Assembly (NCBI GenBank): GCA_020912385.1
Contig: CP087216.1
Location: 930,001 to 994,000 of the forward strand
Length of the DNA: 64,000 bases
Source: Neofusicoccum parvum
Lineage: Eukaryota; Ascomycota; Dothideomycetes; Botryosphaeriales; Botryosphaeriaceae
Reading direction: 5' to 3'
Shown here: piece after piece, positions 11,580 to 20,442 of the stretch
How the letters are laid out: every line of letters begins with the position of its first letter
Position numbering within the stretch: position 1 is the stretch's first letter
The notes under the pieces: generated by a model
What the model saw: only the letters and a program-made list of their open reading frames with translations
What the model was told of the DNA's origin: nothing
Databases searched by the model: none
Program-made: the position numbers and the translations under genes

Positions 11580-12764
11580 ATGAATCTTGTCGACTATAGC
11601 GACTCGGACGGCTCCGACTCTGAGGCCGCGCCCGCCCCCAAGCCCGCCCCGAAGCCCGCCGCAAGCTCGTCCGCCGCCGCGAAGCCCGCCTTCCAAAAAG
11701 TCGTCGACCGCTCCAACCCGCGAAAGATCCGCGTCAATCTCCCCTCCGCTGGCACATCCGGCGCCGGCGACACGAGCGCTCAAGCCGACGAGCCTCCGGC
11801 GAAGAAAGCACGTACTGGTGGGGGCGCCTTCAGCGGGTTCAACTCTTTCTTGCCCGCACCCAAGAAGTCAGGTGAAGCTGCCGCCGGGGCAGCAAAGCGC
11901 GGCCTGGGCAAGGGAGTGTCGCTGAAGACCGGTGCTGCTCCTGGCTTCAGTCGTGAACCGGTGGAAGAGGCAGCAAACGACACAGATGGCAGGCAGAATG
12001 GAGGCGAGGAGGAAGATGCCTATGGGCCAGAAGTCCCGGAGGACGAGCCAGTCAAGCCGGCTGAGGAAGTCAAGCTGGTTGGAAAGCCGATGATGTTCAA
12101 GCCGCTGTCGGTCGCAAATAACGCAAAGAAAAAGAAGAAGGCTGCGTCGACTTTGCCGACCATTCCCAAGGCACCGAAGTCTGCGGATGAATTAGCAATT
12201 GCAGCTGCGGAAGCAAAGGCCACCGCGGCTCCTGTGGCTCCTAAGCCGAAACCCAAGGTCTCTCTGTTTTCCATTTCACAGGAGGAGTCGAGCCCCGTAC
12301 CAAGCGCATCCGGAGGAGACTATCAGCCAATGCTGTACAGCTCCGAACAGGAGACTACAACAGCACATACAGGCAGCTATGAAGCTGCAGCACAGTATCA
12401 GTCTCACACTACTACTGCGAGCCAATCAGCCGGACCGCAGTCTCTCGATACCATTGCTTCGGATCTCAATCTGACCGAAGCCGAAAGGCGGCAGCTTTTT
12501 GGCCGGCAGCGCGGGAAGAATGGGCCAGATCTATCGGCCATCAACGTCGTAAACTTCAACACAGACCAGGAATATGCCCACAACGAAGAGTTGAGAGCTT
12601 CTGGCGAGACCGTCCAGCACAACCCGCTTCGGGCTATTGCCCCAGGCAAGCACTCTCTGAAGCAGTTGGTCAATGCTGCAAGCACACAGAAGGATGCTTT
12701 GGAGGAACACTTTGCCACAGGCAAGAGAAACAAGAAGGAGGCGGGCAGCAAATATGGATGGTAG
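11580..12764 (+). CDS. PRCC-domain nuclear protein
   Basis: A single exon encodes 394 residues. The start MNLVDYSDSDGSDSE with an acidic Ser-Asp cluster is typical of the family. The middle is low-complexity and Ala/Pro/Lys-rich, with KKKKKAA as a candidate nuclear localisation signal (about 180-186). The C-terminal 100 residues (LNLTEAERRQLFGRQ, ISAINVVNFN-like core, ending GSKYGW) match the PRCC domain, known from human proline-rich protein PRCC, which binds MAD2B and associates with pre-mRNA splicing factors. A role in splicing or mitotic-checkpoint regulation in the nucleus is family knowledge. The in-frame upstream extension from 11496 was not used because the ATG at 11580 gives the conserved N-terminus. 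Confidence 0.88.
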   Translation: MNLVDYSDSDGSDSEAAPAPKPAPKPAASSSAAAKPAFQKVVDRSNPRKIRVNLPSAGTSGAGDTSAQADEPPAKKARTGGGAFSGFNSFLPAPKKSGEAAAGAAKRGLGKGVSLKTGAAPGFSREPVEEAANDTDGRQNGGEEEDAYGPEVPEDEPVKPAEEVKLVGKPMMFKPLSVANNAKKKKKAASTLPTIPKAPKSADELAIAAAEAKATAAPVAPKPKPKVSLFSISQEESSPVPSASGGDYQPMLYSSEQETTTAHTGSYEAAAQYQSHTTTASQSAGPQSLDTIASDLNLTEAERRQLFGRQRGKNGPDLSAINVVNFNTDQEYAHNEELRASGETVQHNPLRAIAPGKHSLKQLVNAASTQKDALEEHFATGKRNKKEAGSKYGW

Positions 12765-13465
12765 TGAAGAGGATGCCAAGTAGAGGCAACTGCTTGCTCG
12801 GGACTGGCAGTTGTTTCCTCCCGCAGAACGCCCGAACCCCATTCTATTGGCTAGTCCAGAGGGTTCAAGGATCTACAGAGCGTTTCCCCAGGTTTGTGAG
12901 CGTTGTCATCGGTATTGCTCAGTCATTCGCGGCCAAACTTCCAAAATTGCAAGGCGGAAGGTCACGGGATGCCCAATCAAAAAATCGTCGTACTAGAGAG
13001 AGGTCATAAGCCAAGAAACTAAAACAGGCACGTGGTTCGCCCTGGGTCTAATTGGGCACCGAAACTTCTATCCATGCGCTGGCGTGCCAGCAAAGAGGAC
13101 GTGGGGGAAGTCACTACTTCAGGCTCGTCATTTCCATTTCCGGACGTCCATTCAACGAACGTCGTTGCTTTGTTCCTTATTCCCACCACCGCCCTCATGT
13201 ACGACTTCGACTTTAGACCAACATCAAACTCCATACCGTTACATCTACCCTGATCGCTTCCGTCACCATATATCCTTAGTCGATTCTATTTCGCCTCCGC
13301 TCCCTATAAAGCCCTCCTCCACTTTTCTACCAGGGCTTCGCACCCAACTTCATCCATACCGCCAACATTGAATCCACTGACAAGCTCGCCAAAAACCTTC
13401 TCCACTCCGAAAGCTTCGACTACCTCCAAGCTCTCCTCCACGGAGACTTCGGGTCACACGACACT
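12765..13465. other. Intergenic
   Basis: Left part is the 3' UTR of the PRCC-domain gene. Right part (about 13230-13460) is a CT-rich leader of the kind found before fungal start codons. No ORF of note. Confidence 0.45.
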
Positions 13466-14292
13466 ATGAGCGACTCGGAGCAAGAGATTGTCGTCTACAA
13501 GCACTCGAGCACCGGCGGCAAGCCAGACGTGGTCATCACGACCAAAAGCCAGCTCGAGGACCTGATTAACAGTGGTGCGACATCATCCTACGCACACGAA
13601 CACAGAAGCACCCCCCTCACCGCCCCTCCAAACCCACACAACAACACCTTCCACCATCTTCCCAAAACAGCCCAACTGACCAGCCCACCCCGGACAGACT
13701 CTTCCATTCGCGTCTCACGCAAACCCATCCCCCGCGGCCACCGCCACGTCGAAATTTTCCAGCGCGACATCATGCCCGAAACCGAGCGCGCGGCGCACGC
13801 CCACTACCCCAACATGGGCTCGTCGATCGCCAGCGTCACCCTACCTAACCGCGTCTGGATGCAACGCCAGCTGACGGCACGCCAATTCTCCGAGCTGCAC
13901 ATCCTATCGGTAAGTGCGACTGCTCCGAGGTTGTGCGTGAGATGACGCAGCTTTGCCCGCGAGCGCGTTGCGGACCCCCGCGGGCGGGAGGAGAAAGGCG
14001 TGGGCTTTTTCGTTGCGCTTGTATGTTCGGGTGCAGCGGAAGAGCAACAGAGAGTGAGCGATGGCTGACTGACGTCGGTGCGAGCAGGTCTAACGCTTAT
14101 TGTGCTTTGCAGAGGACGACGCCCGCGATCGAGGAGCAGTTCGAGGTGCAGGAGGAATGGGAAGAGCTGAAATTTAGGGAAGCTTGGGATAATAAGAAAA
14201 GGCGCATGTCGTGTTTGGGGGTTTGTGCGGCGGCTTGTATGGTTGCCATTCAGTGCGCTTTCGGCATAACCTTTGCTGTAGTGTTAGCATGA
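13466..14292 (+). CDS. Hypothetical tail-anchored protein
   Basis: Two exons (13466-13909, 14113-14292) separated by a 203-nt intron (GTAAGT to TTTGCAG) encode 207 residues. The N-terminal 150 residues are polar and probably disordered, with one conserved-looking block (GHRHVEIFQRDIMPETERA, TLPNRVWMQRQLTARQF). The second exon has an acidic/basic helix (EEQFEVQEEWEELKFREAW) and ends in one hydrophobic segment of about 22 residues (LGVCAAACMVAIQCAFGITF), with only a few residues after it. There is no signal peptide, so a C-terminal tail anchor with a cytosolic N-terminus is the likely topology. I do not recognise the family. Confidence 0.65.
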
Positions 14293-15081
14293 GTGCTTGG
14301 GGTGTGATAGATTTGGATTTAGAGGTCCGAAGTCACGGGCAACCGGCATTAAGTTGAAGAGTGCAAGGAGAGAAAAAACAAAATGATCATCAAACGAGTC
14401 GATCAGCCTACACAAAAGTGGCATTTGAACACACAATGACGCCGATGTGGTCTACTTTCCCTGATGGATCGTGTTATGTCGACTTCATAATCTCAAGATA
14501 TTCCCAATCCCCCTCGCCGATTCATATCACTACATTTCCTTTTATAGCTCCATGCACACAGTGTTCTTCCACAAGCTCAAACCTCGACCACCCTCTCATC
14601 TCCACTTCGCTTTTCTGCCCTCTGTCCACACCTTCTACCTCTCCTTTCCAAACCTCCTCGGCCACCTCCTTGAGCACAAATGGGACCGTCTCATCCTTCA
14701 GCACCACAGTCACGTTCCCTGGTCCGGCTTCCAATGGCTTCAAGTCCAACCACCGTTCCCGCTCCCTTTTCCTCGCCGACGTGGGTGGCCGATTAGAAAT
14801 TGCATGGCACCGGGTTTGCGACGACATGCCGCCATTCCAAGTGAGGGAATCCTATTCTATGGCGCGGATGAACCGAGTACTACGCATGGAGGATGGAGCT
14901 TGGCGGAGTTTGGCGAGCTGTCGTATGAGCTGAGGTAAGCACTGCAGACCTCGGAAGTGGGGCCCCAGATTGCACCGCAGCTCTAACCAGATCGAGTAAA
15001 ATATAAGTCTGCCTGGATTGGCTACTCGTCTCCATGTTGACCATTCCACACGACGGATGACGGAACCAACAGAGGCCTCTC
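14293..15081. other. Intergenic with possible dehydrogenase C-terminal remnant (14522-14827, minus)
   Basis: A 101-codon minus-strand frame (14827-14522) ends FELVEEHCVHGAIKGNVVI, which resembles the AH..LESG...GKVVL ending of zinc/quinone-type medium-chain dehydrogenases. The upstream part does not match and no partner exons were found. It may be a decayed gene end or chance; a plus-strand ORF overlaps it. Confidence 0.25.
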
Positions 15082-17730
15082 TCAGGTGACGCTGAACGAG
15101 CGAATTGGAAGAACTCCTCGAAATGGTAGTTCGCAAGCCTCGCCGTTCATGATTCCGTAAATATATGCCTCGCCGACGAGCTTGTAAGTCTCTCCTCTCG
15201 GCCTGAAGAGGAAGGGTACAATCCCACCGGTGAGAATGCATACCGCGTCGCCCTCTCGTAAACACGGCGGGCCAATACCCATAAAGCCCCTCTGGGTGAC
15301 AAAGAACCTTCGCCACCGGCATGCGTAAGACATTGCTGTGACAAAGCGGTCTGCATCGGCGGTTGAAATCACTAGTTCTTTTGTCACGTCTCTCGGGCGA
15401 CTCAGAAAATTGTACTTTGCAACAGCGCGATAGAAGTTATCCGCCGGCATTTTCATCATCTCTCGGTGAGCCACGTCGGGGATGCCGGGTGGGACGAGTC
15501 GTTCGCGGGTTTCAGTGTCGGGGATGGGCGAAGCAAAGTGCTGCTCCTGGAAGGCGGCGAAGTCGGCAAGATGTTCCAGCTCGTTCTCAATAAGCATCCC
15601 ATACCAGTCTTTGCCCGCGGTGATCGTCCAGCAGAACGCAGTTTGGAGGTCGGCTCCATCTGGATAGATCTCCAGGGGCGTGATCATCGATTCCCAGATC
15701 GTCTTGATGTATTCGAAATCAATTTGGGAAGATTCGAGGCTGTCGGGTAAGACATTGGATATATGGGTCACCGCATCGAACCTGAGACCGTCCACGGAAA
15801 GAGATGAACCATTGAAGCGTGGAATGGATGCGGGGAGACTTCCGGAAGCTGCATGGTTTTTGAGAGAGCGGCCAGCTTGAGCCAAGGTGTACGTAAACAG
15901 TCGATCCCACTGGGGAACCCAGGATGGTAGGTTCTCTTCTATTTCAAGCCCATGCTGGACAGCTGAAAGTGTCCGGAGGCCGTGGAATGATTGCAACATC
16001 TTCCTTGCCAGCGTTTCATAAACCTCGGGTCTGCTCTTACTGTAATCGGGGTCCACAAACAGGTCGCCCCTTTCTGGATTCGAATCGACTGTGGGCAGTC
16101 CTAGGAGGGCGTAGACGCGATCCCTTGGGTCTGAAACCTGGAACTGTCGAGTGAGAGTAAGCAGATGGAGGAACGAAACTGGATCATGCTTTTCGCTGCT
16201 TAAGGACAGCGCGTACATGAGGTACGCGTTGTGGACTCCCTGTATGGGGGTGTTGCGCAAGATCTGGTATCCAACAGTCCTGATCCAGGCCGCAGCAAAC
16301 CCTAAGCATTCCCAGCTTACAGTCTCTGGTCCCCATATGATTTCCGCAGAAGAGGCAAGTACAATTTCCTGTAGGCACCACAGCCGCCAAAACCAAGCTT
16401 GACTGAAAAGGGCTGCGAAATCCATCCAGATGGCGTTGTCCGCAGAAGGGACATGTTTCATGTCCTTCGCGAATATCTTCCTTGCACATTCGAAGACCGC
16501 GGGAGCTTGTTGGAACTCATCAGGGCCGAGCCAGATAACCACAGATCGTGCTCTCCTGTAGATGGATCGCATCAAGCGAACCTGGTGTCCTCTTTCGTCT
16601 ATGTCCTGCTGATTAATGCAAATAGCATCGGCCCAGATGTGCTTCCGCTCGGCCTCGTGTCGAATCCTTCGGAGAGCACCGTACAGGCTTCTCGTGATTT
16701 CCAGGCGTCTTGAGTTACAGATAATGGCTGCTTTAACGGTCCTATCGCCCCAAGCGTACGATATCGCGTCGTAATTCAAGCCAGGGTGAATTTCGGTGTG
16801 ATACAGCTCGCAGCTCAGCTCGTCCCCTGGTTTTCCGGGATTGATACAGAGAATGCGTATATCTCGAGGTCTCGTTAATGGTTGATACTCATAGTAAGCT
16901 CCCGGGACAGGTTGGTTTCCGGAACCGGGATATGGCAGCGCCTGCAGAGAGGATGAGGCGGAACTATCTGTGCTCGAATCGCCTGTTTGCTTAGCCATGT
17001 GCGCCTTCCGGTGCGCGTCTGAGCGTTGTCGTCGTTCAGTCAGCAAGCGAGCCCGTTCCTGGTTAATTCGAGCATTGCTTCCGCCAAGGTCCGGCGTAGG
17101 ATGACGTTGCATATTTGTCCGTGTTTCGGAAGATAGCATGTTTCGTCTCTTGGCCGTTGGTGGTGGCTGTGGATAGGCCTGTGGAACAGGGATATTCTGC
17201 ATCTCCTGTCGCACAGATATCGACATGGGCCTTGCTTGCTCCAAGGGCGGCGGAGGCCCTGTCGCTGGTTGGCTGAAGGGGGCTTGCATCATGTCTTGCC
17301 GTACGCTGGGAGATACTACAACTCGTTGCGGCGGCGTGAAATCCTGCACATCGCGCGGCACACTTTGCGGTGCATGGAACGTCTGCCCGCGCTGCTGGAT
17401 TGAGTAAGCAAAGTTAGGCCCTTGGATTGCCGAGTTCATGTGCAGAGCAGATAAGCCTTCCATATCCTGGCGCAGGGCAGGGGACACCAGTTGCTGCTGC
17501 TGCTGCTGCTGCGGCGGCGGCGGCGGCGGCGGCTGATGCTGTTGGGGGAATTGCCACTGCATGAGAAGCTGCTGCCTCGCTTGCTCCTGCTGCTGGAAAG
17601 ACGGATGGCCGTTCTGCATCTCTTGTTGCATGGGCGGTTGGATGGCATGGTCGTTGTGTTGGGAGTAGCCCTGATTGGGCATCATAGTCGGTGGCCCCTT
17701 TTCATGTGCCCTGCCGCCTGAGAACGACAT
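15082..17730 (-). CDS. HET-domain (heterokaryon incompatibility) protein with Q/P-rich N-terminus
   Basis: An intronless 882-residue frame on the minus strand. The HET domain lies at about 320-470 with its hallmark blocks: YDAISYAWGD (320-329), WADAICINQQD..ER (366-380), IYRRARSVVIWLG (390-402) and WFWRLWCLQEI. Family knowledge: HET domains trigger cell death in non-self recognition, often controlled by a partner or a second domain. The N-terminal ~285 residues are strongly biased to Gln, Pro and Met, with a P7-Q7 tract (67-80) encoded by trinucleotide repeats and several copies of a short RQ(D/E)M motif. A basic stretch (225-247) precedes the HET domain. The C-terminal half (470-882) is the usual divergent region. 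Whether the Q/P-rich part is a regulatory or prion-like domain is inference. Confidence 0.9.
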   Translation of the reverse strand: MSFSGGRAHEKGPPTMMPNQGYSQHNDHAIQPPMQQEMQNGHPSFQQQEQARQQLLMQWQFPQQHQPPPPPPPQQQQQQQLVSPALRQDMEGLSALHMNSAIQGPNFAYSIQQRGQTFHAPQSVPRDVQDFTPPQRVVVSPSVRQDMMQAPFSQPATGPPPPLEQARPMSISVRQEMQNIPVPQAYPQPPPTAKRRNMLSSETRTNMQRHPTPDLGGSNARINQERARLLTERRQRSDAHRKAHMAKQTGDSSTDSSASSSLQALPYPGSGNQPVPGAYYEYQPLTRPRDIRILCINPGKPGDELSCELYHTEIHPGLNYDAISYAWGDRTVKAAIICNSRRLEITRSLYGALRRIRHEAERKHIWADAICINQQDIDERGHQVRLMRSIYRRARSVVIWLGPDEFQQAPAVFECARKIFAKDMKHVPSADNAIWMDFAALFSQAWFWRLWCLQEIVLASSAEIIWGPETVSWECLGFAAAWIRTVGYQILRNTPIQGVHNAYLMYALSLSSEKHDPVSFLHLLTLTRQFQVSDPRDRVYALLGLPTVDSNPERGDLFVDPDYSKSRPEVYETLARKMLQSFHGLRTLSAVQHGLEIEENLPSWVPQWDRLFTYTLAQAGRSLKNHAASGSLPASIPRFNGSSLSVDGLRFDAVTHISNVLPDSLESSQIDFEYIKTIWESMITPLEIYPDGADLQTAFCWTITAGKDWYGMLIENELEHLADFAAFQEQHFASPIPDTETRERLVPPGIPDVAHREMMKMPADNFYRAVAKYNFLSRPRDVTKELVISTADADRFVTAMSYACRWRRFFVTQRGFMGIGPPCLREGDAVCILTGGIVPFLFRPRGETYKLVGEAYIYGIMNGEACELPFRGVLPIRSFSVT
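17492..17533. repeat. Trinucleotide repeat (TGC)n followed by (GGC)n
   Basis: About seven TGC units run directly into about seven GGC units inside the HET gene. On the coding strand they read as polyproline followed by polyglutamine. Such tracts expand and contract, so their lengths probably vary between strains. Confidence 0.85.
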
Positions 17731-18532
17731 GCCTGGGCGACAATCGGGGTCTATTTGCGGGATCAGCTAGGCGAAGGCGTGGCAGCAGCATTGTAGTTCG
17801 CGCACGTCGAGATGATGTGGGCCAGGCGGTGTGGACTTGTCGTGGGGTGGTGATGACTGGAAGCCGCGGCGAGCCGAACGGAGCGAGAGAAAAGTGGAAG
17901 CGAAGAGGGAGATCAACCTGGAACGCGCAGGAGGAGCGCGGTGGCGGACTAGCTCCGTGGGGGCCAAACGCTGCCGGGATTGCGTGTGCAGCCTTCCGCC
18001 ATGTGCCATGTGCAGAGCAGCACGCAGCCCTGGCCGTGAGCGAGCCCTGCCGGCCACTTTCACCCCGTGATGAGCTGCAGGACTGTGTGAGATGGAGCGG
18101 GCTGACACGGTGGTGAAGGGCGGACTGGGTCAGGGCACGCTGGAAGACCCCGTCTTTGCACCCGCACCGGAGCCGCTGCAGGTGTTCATGGCAACAGGCA
18201 CCGCAGCCGGACGCAATGGCTTCGCCGAGATGGTCTGGCTCGGCTGACGCATGAGGTGGAGGATTCCCGCGGCGGGCGTGTGGACGCGTCGCGGCGCGGG
18301 CCAGGTGGGCAGCTGCGCGAGTGGCGGCAACCGGCCACCGGAGCCCGGCGCGCCTCGACCCTCCTGCCCCAGAGCGACAGCGCCAGCGCCAGCGCCAGAG
18401 CTGCCAGCTCCTTCGAAGCTCAACCCACGCCTCACCTCTTCGCAACTGCCCGCCTGTCGGCCTCCGTCCATCCGCCCTTGCAGTCGCGACAGCCATCCTC
18501 TCCCGCCAACTCTGTCAATTCTCCCGTCCGCC
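17731..18532. promoter_or_regulatory. Divergent promoter region (HET / INO80-F genes)
   Basis: An 802-bp GC-rich interval separates the two divergent start codons. ORFs in it are Arg/Ser-rich and unconvincing. No TATA box stands out. The INO80-F side (18480-18532) is pyrimidine-rich, like a 5' leader. Confidence 0.45.
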
Positions 18533-20442
18533 ATGCCTCCCACAGGTTTGTACCCACCCTTCCTTTGCGCGCCCCAGCATCGCCCATCTTTACTGCGCTT
18601 GCGTTATTGTTACCCAACGTGAGACCCCGTCTGCCCCAGCCGGATCCATGGAGACCAGCGACCTCTTGACCCGCCCCGGACTCAAGCCCCGTCAACCGCG
18701 CCCGCCAAGATCGCTCCGAGCCCCAGCCGCCTGCCACCTCCGATCCGTCGCTCCAGCCTCGCTTGGGCGATACACAACTTGAACAAGAAATGAGAGAGGA
18801 AGAAGAGATCGCCGGGAGCATACGGAGAGATCCCACGGCCAATTACAACGCCCAAACTCAGTATGTCGAGAGCAGCGGCACTGAAAGCTGGTCATACTGG
18901 AGGACTCCATCTTCTTCGCCCGAGGACGATGCGCGTGAAGACGATGCGCATGAAGACGACGCTTATGGCGGCGACGCGTCCGAGACTGATACGTCTGAGG
19001 AAGATGCATCTGAAGATAGTGCATCCGAGGACGATATGCCTGAGCACGATACGCCTGGAGATACAGTCAAGGGTGATAAATCCAAGGAGGACACGTCTCG
19101 GAACGGTACTTCCGACGGCAGTGCTTCCGAGAGCGATGAATCTGGATATACAACCGATGAATATGCTCCAGATGACCCAAAGTTCTGGGGGAAGGCCTTT
19201 CCACGGAAGCGTGCCGAAACCTTGCGATCTAAGGAGCCTCAAGCCCATGAAATTCCAGGCCTCACGTTTTCGACGACGGAATCTTCTGGCAGTGAGACTG
19301 ATCAAGCACCGGCCTTCACCGGGAATTTGCCACAAATACACGATGACAGCCTATCATAGGCGATTATTGCTGTGGACTGTTGCTACAACGCCATCAAACG
19401 AATCCGCGGAGCCAATGGATCCTGTTGGGCGTGGCGGTGGTCAGACCTTTCACCTGAGCATACAACTACTGTTGAACACGCACTTTTGTTTTGACATTCA
19501 CGATCCCTGAACTTGCTAACCTAAAATATAGACAATGCCACACCGCTACCGCCGTCTGTGGAAGCGGCCTACTACCGGAAATGCATCGCACTGAAGCGCC
19601 GTCTGAACGAGATTGAGGCTAACAATGAGGCCGCTCGGCTGCGCAAGGTGCGCCTCGACCGCGCAATCCTTAAGATGCGTCTGGAGAGGGCATTTCTGCT
19701 TGAGCGGCTTGCGGAAAGAATGGCCCCCAACGTGGACGACTCGGACCGCAGCACCAGCCCTCCACCAACTGTGCGTCACAACTCCCCTGCTCTGGCCAAA
19801 GACGCGAAGTCTGACATTCGTCGCTCGCAGCCTCAAGAGAAGCCGACGCGCGGTAAGCGTACCTCCCATCGACAGAAGACTCCACCGCTCGAAGGCCACC
19901 AGAGTGGCAGCATGCCGTCTCATCACTCCCCAGGATCCACAAGCAACACGACCCATCAACCACACGTTCACCCGCTAGCCATGTCGTCCGCACACTCGAC
20001 GCCCGACCCCGTGCGTCCAGGCTCAGGAATCCCCTATGGCAACACATCCGTGCCCACTGGTCTCAACGGCACTCCATCATCCACACCGTTCAGTGGCTCT
20101 GTGCTGCCACATGCTGGCTCAGCCGCCAGTGGAGCACCCGGTCTGTCACTCCCGCAGCCTCAATTCGGTGAATCCAGGCTGGAAGAACGGGAAGGGCAGC
20201 GCAGTGCAGAGAACGGCACTCCGTCTGCCGCTGGCGACCACGGACGCCCGTTTGCGGCAGCTCCTGCTCCTGGCGTGCCCGGTTCCACAGGCGATAGGCT
20301 CAGCGCTGGTCCGGAAATCCGGTCAGACGCTAATGGAGAGAGGAGGATTGTTCAACAAGATACGGAGATGGGCGAGGCTGACGCTGCGCCACAAGATGAT
20401 CAGTCGCAATCTGGCGTTGGCTTCACGGCTGTCAACCGATAG
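18533..20442 (+). CDS. INO80 complex subunit F-domain protein
   Basis: The core, PPSVEAAYYRKCIALKRR then a basic helix to RAFLLERLAERM, matches the INO80-F (TFPT-like) coiled-coil domain of the INO80 chromatin remodeller. The exon starts at 19532 after a textbook acceptor (GCTAAC branch, ATATAG) in phase 1 and has no ATG of its own, so an upstream exon is required. The simplest donor is the 13-nt exon 18533-18545 (ATG CCT CCC ACA G), giving MPPTDNATPLPPSVEAAYY and 307 residues, but this needs a 986-nt intron, long for this genome. Alternatively the acidic segment 18710-19291, also phase 1 to phase 1, is included, giving 501 residues. After the domain (about 15-65) the protein is disordered, Ser/Pro/Gly-rich. 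Nuclear location is inferred. Confidence 0.75.
18710..19359 (+). CDS. Acidic low-complexity ORF: cassette exon of INO80-F gene or separate gene
   Basis: An open frame rich in Asp, Glu, Ser and Thr, with ED/SED repeats (EDDAREDDAHEDDAYGG and following), ending at TAG 19359; an internal ATG is at 18790. It lies entirely within the long intron of the INO80-F gene. A donor-like GTGAGA at 19292 and an acceptor-like CCAAG at 18709 bound a 582-nt segment, divisible by three and in the phase needed to join both neighbours. It could therefore be an alternative exon adding about 194 acidic residues. It could instead be an independent gene starting at 18790 (189 residues). Acidic tracts of this kind often contact histones; that is inference only. 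Confidence 0.45.
18922..18962 (+). repeat. 12-nt coding minisatellite
   Basis: Three to four imperfect copies of a 12-nt unit (GAAGACGATGCG type) encode repeated ED-D-A steps in the acidic ORF. It probably arose by slippage. Confidence 0.6.
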
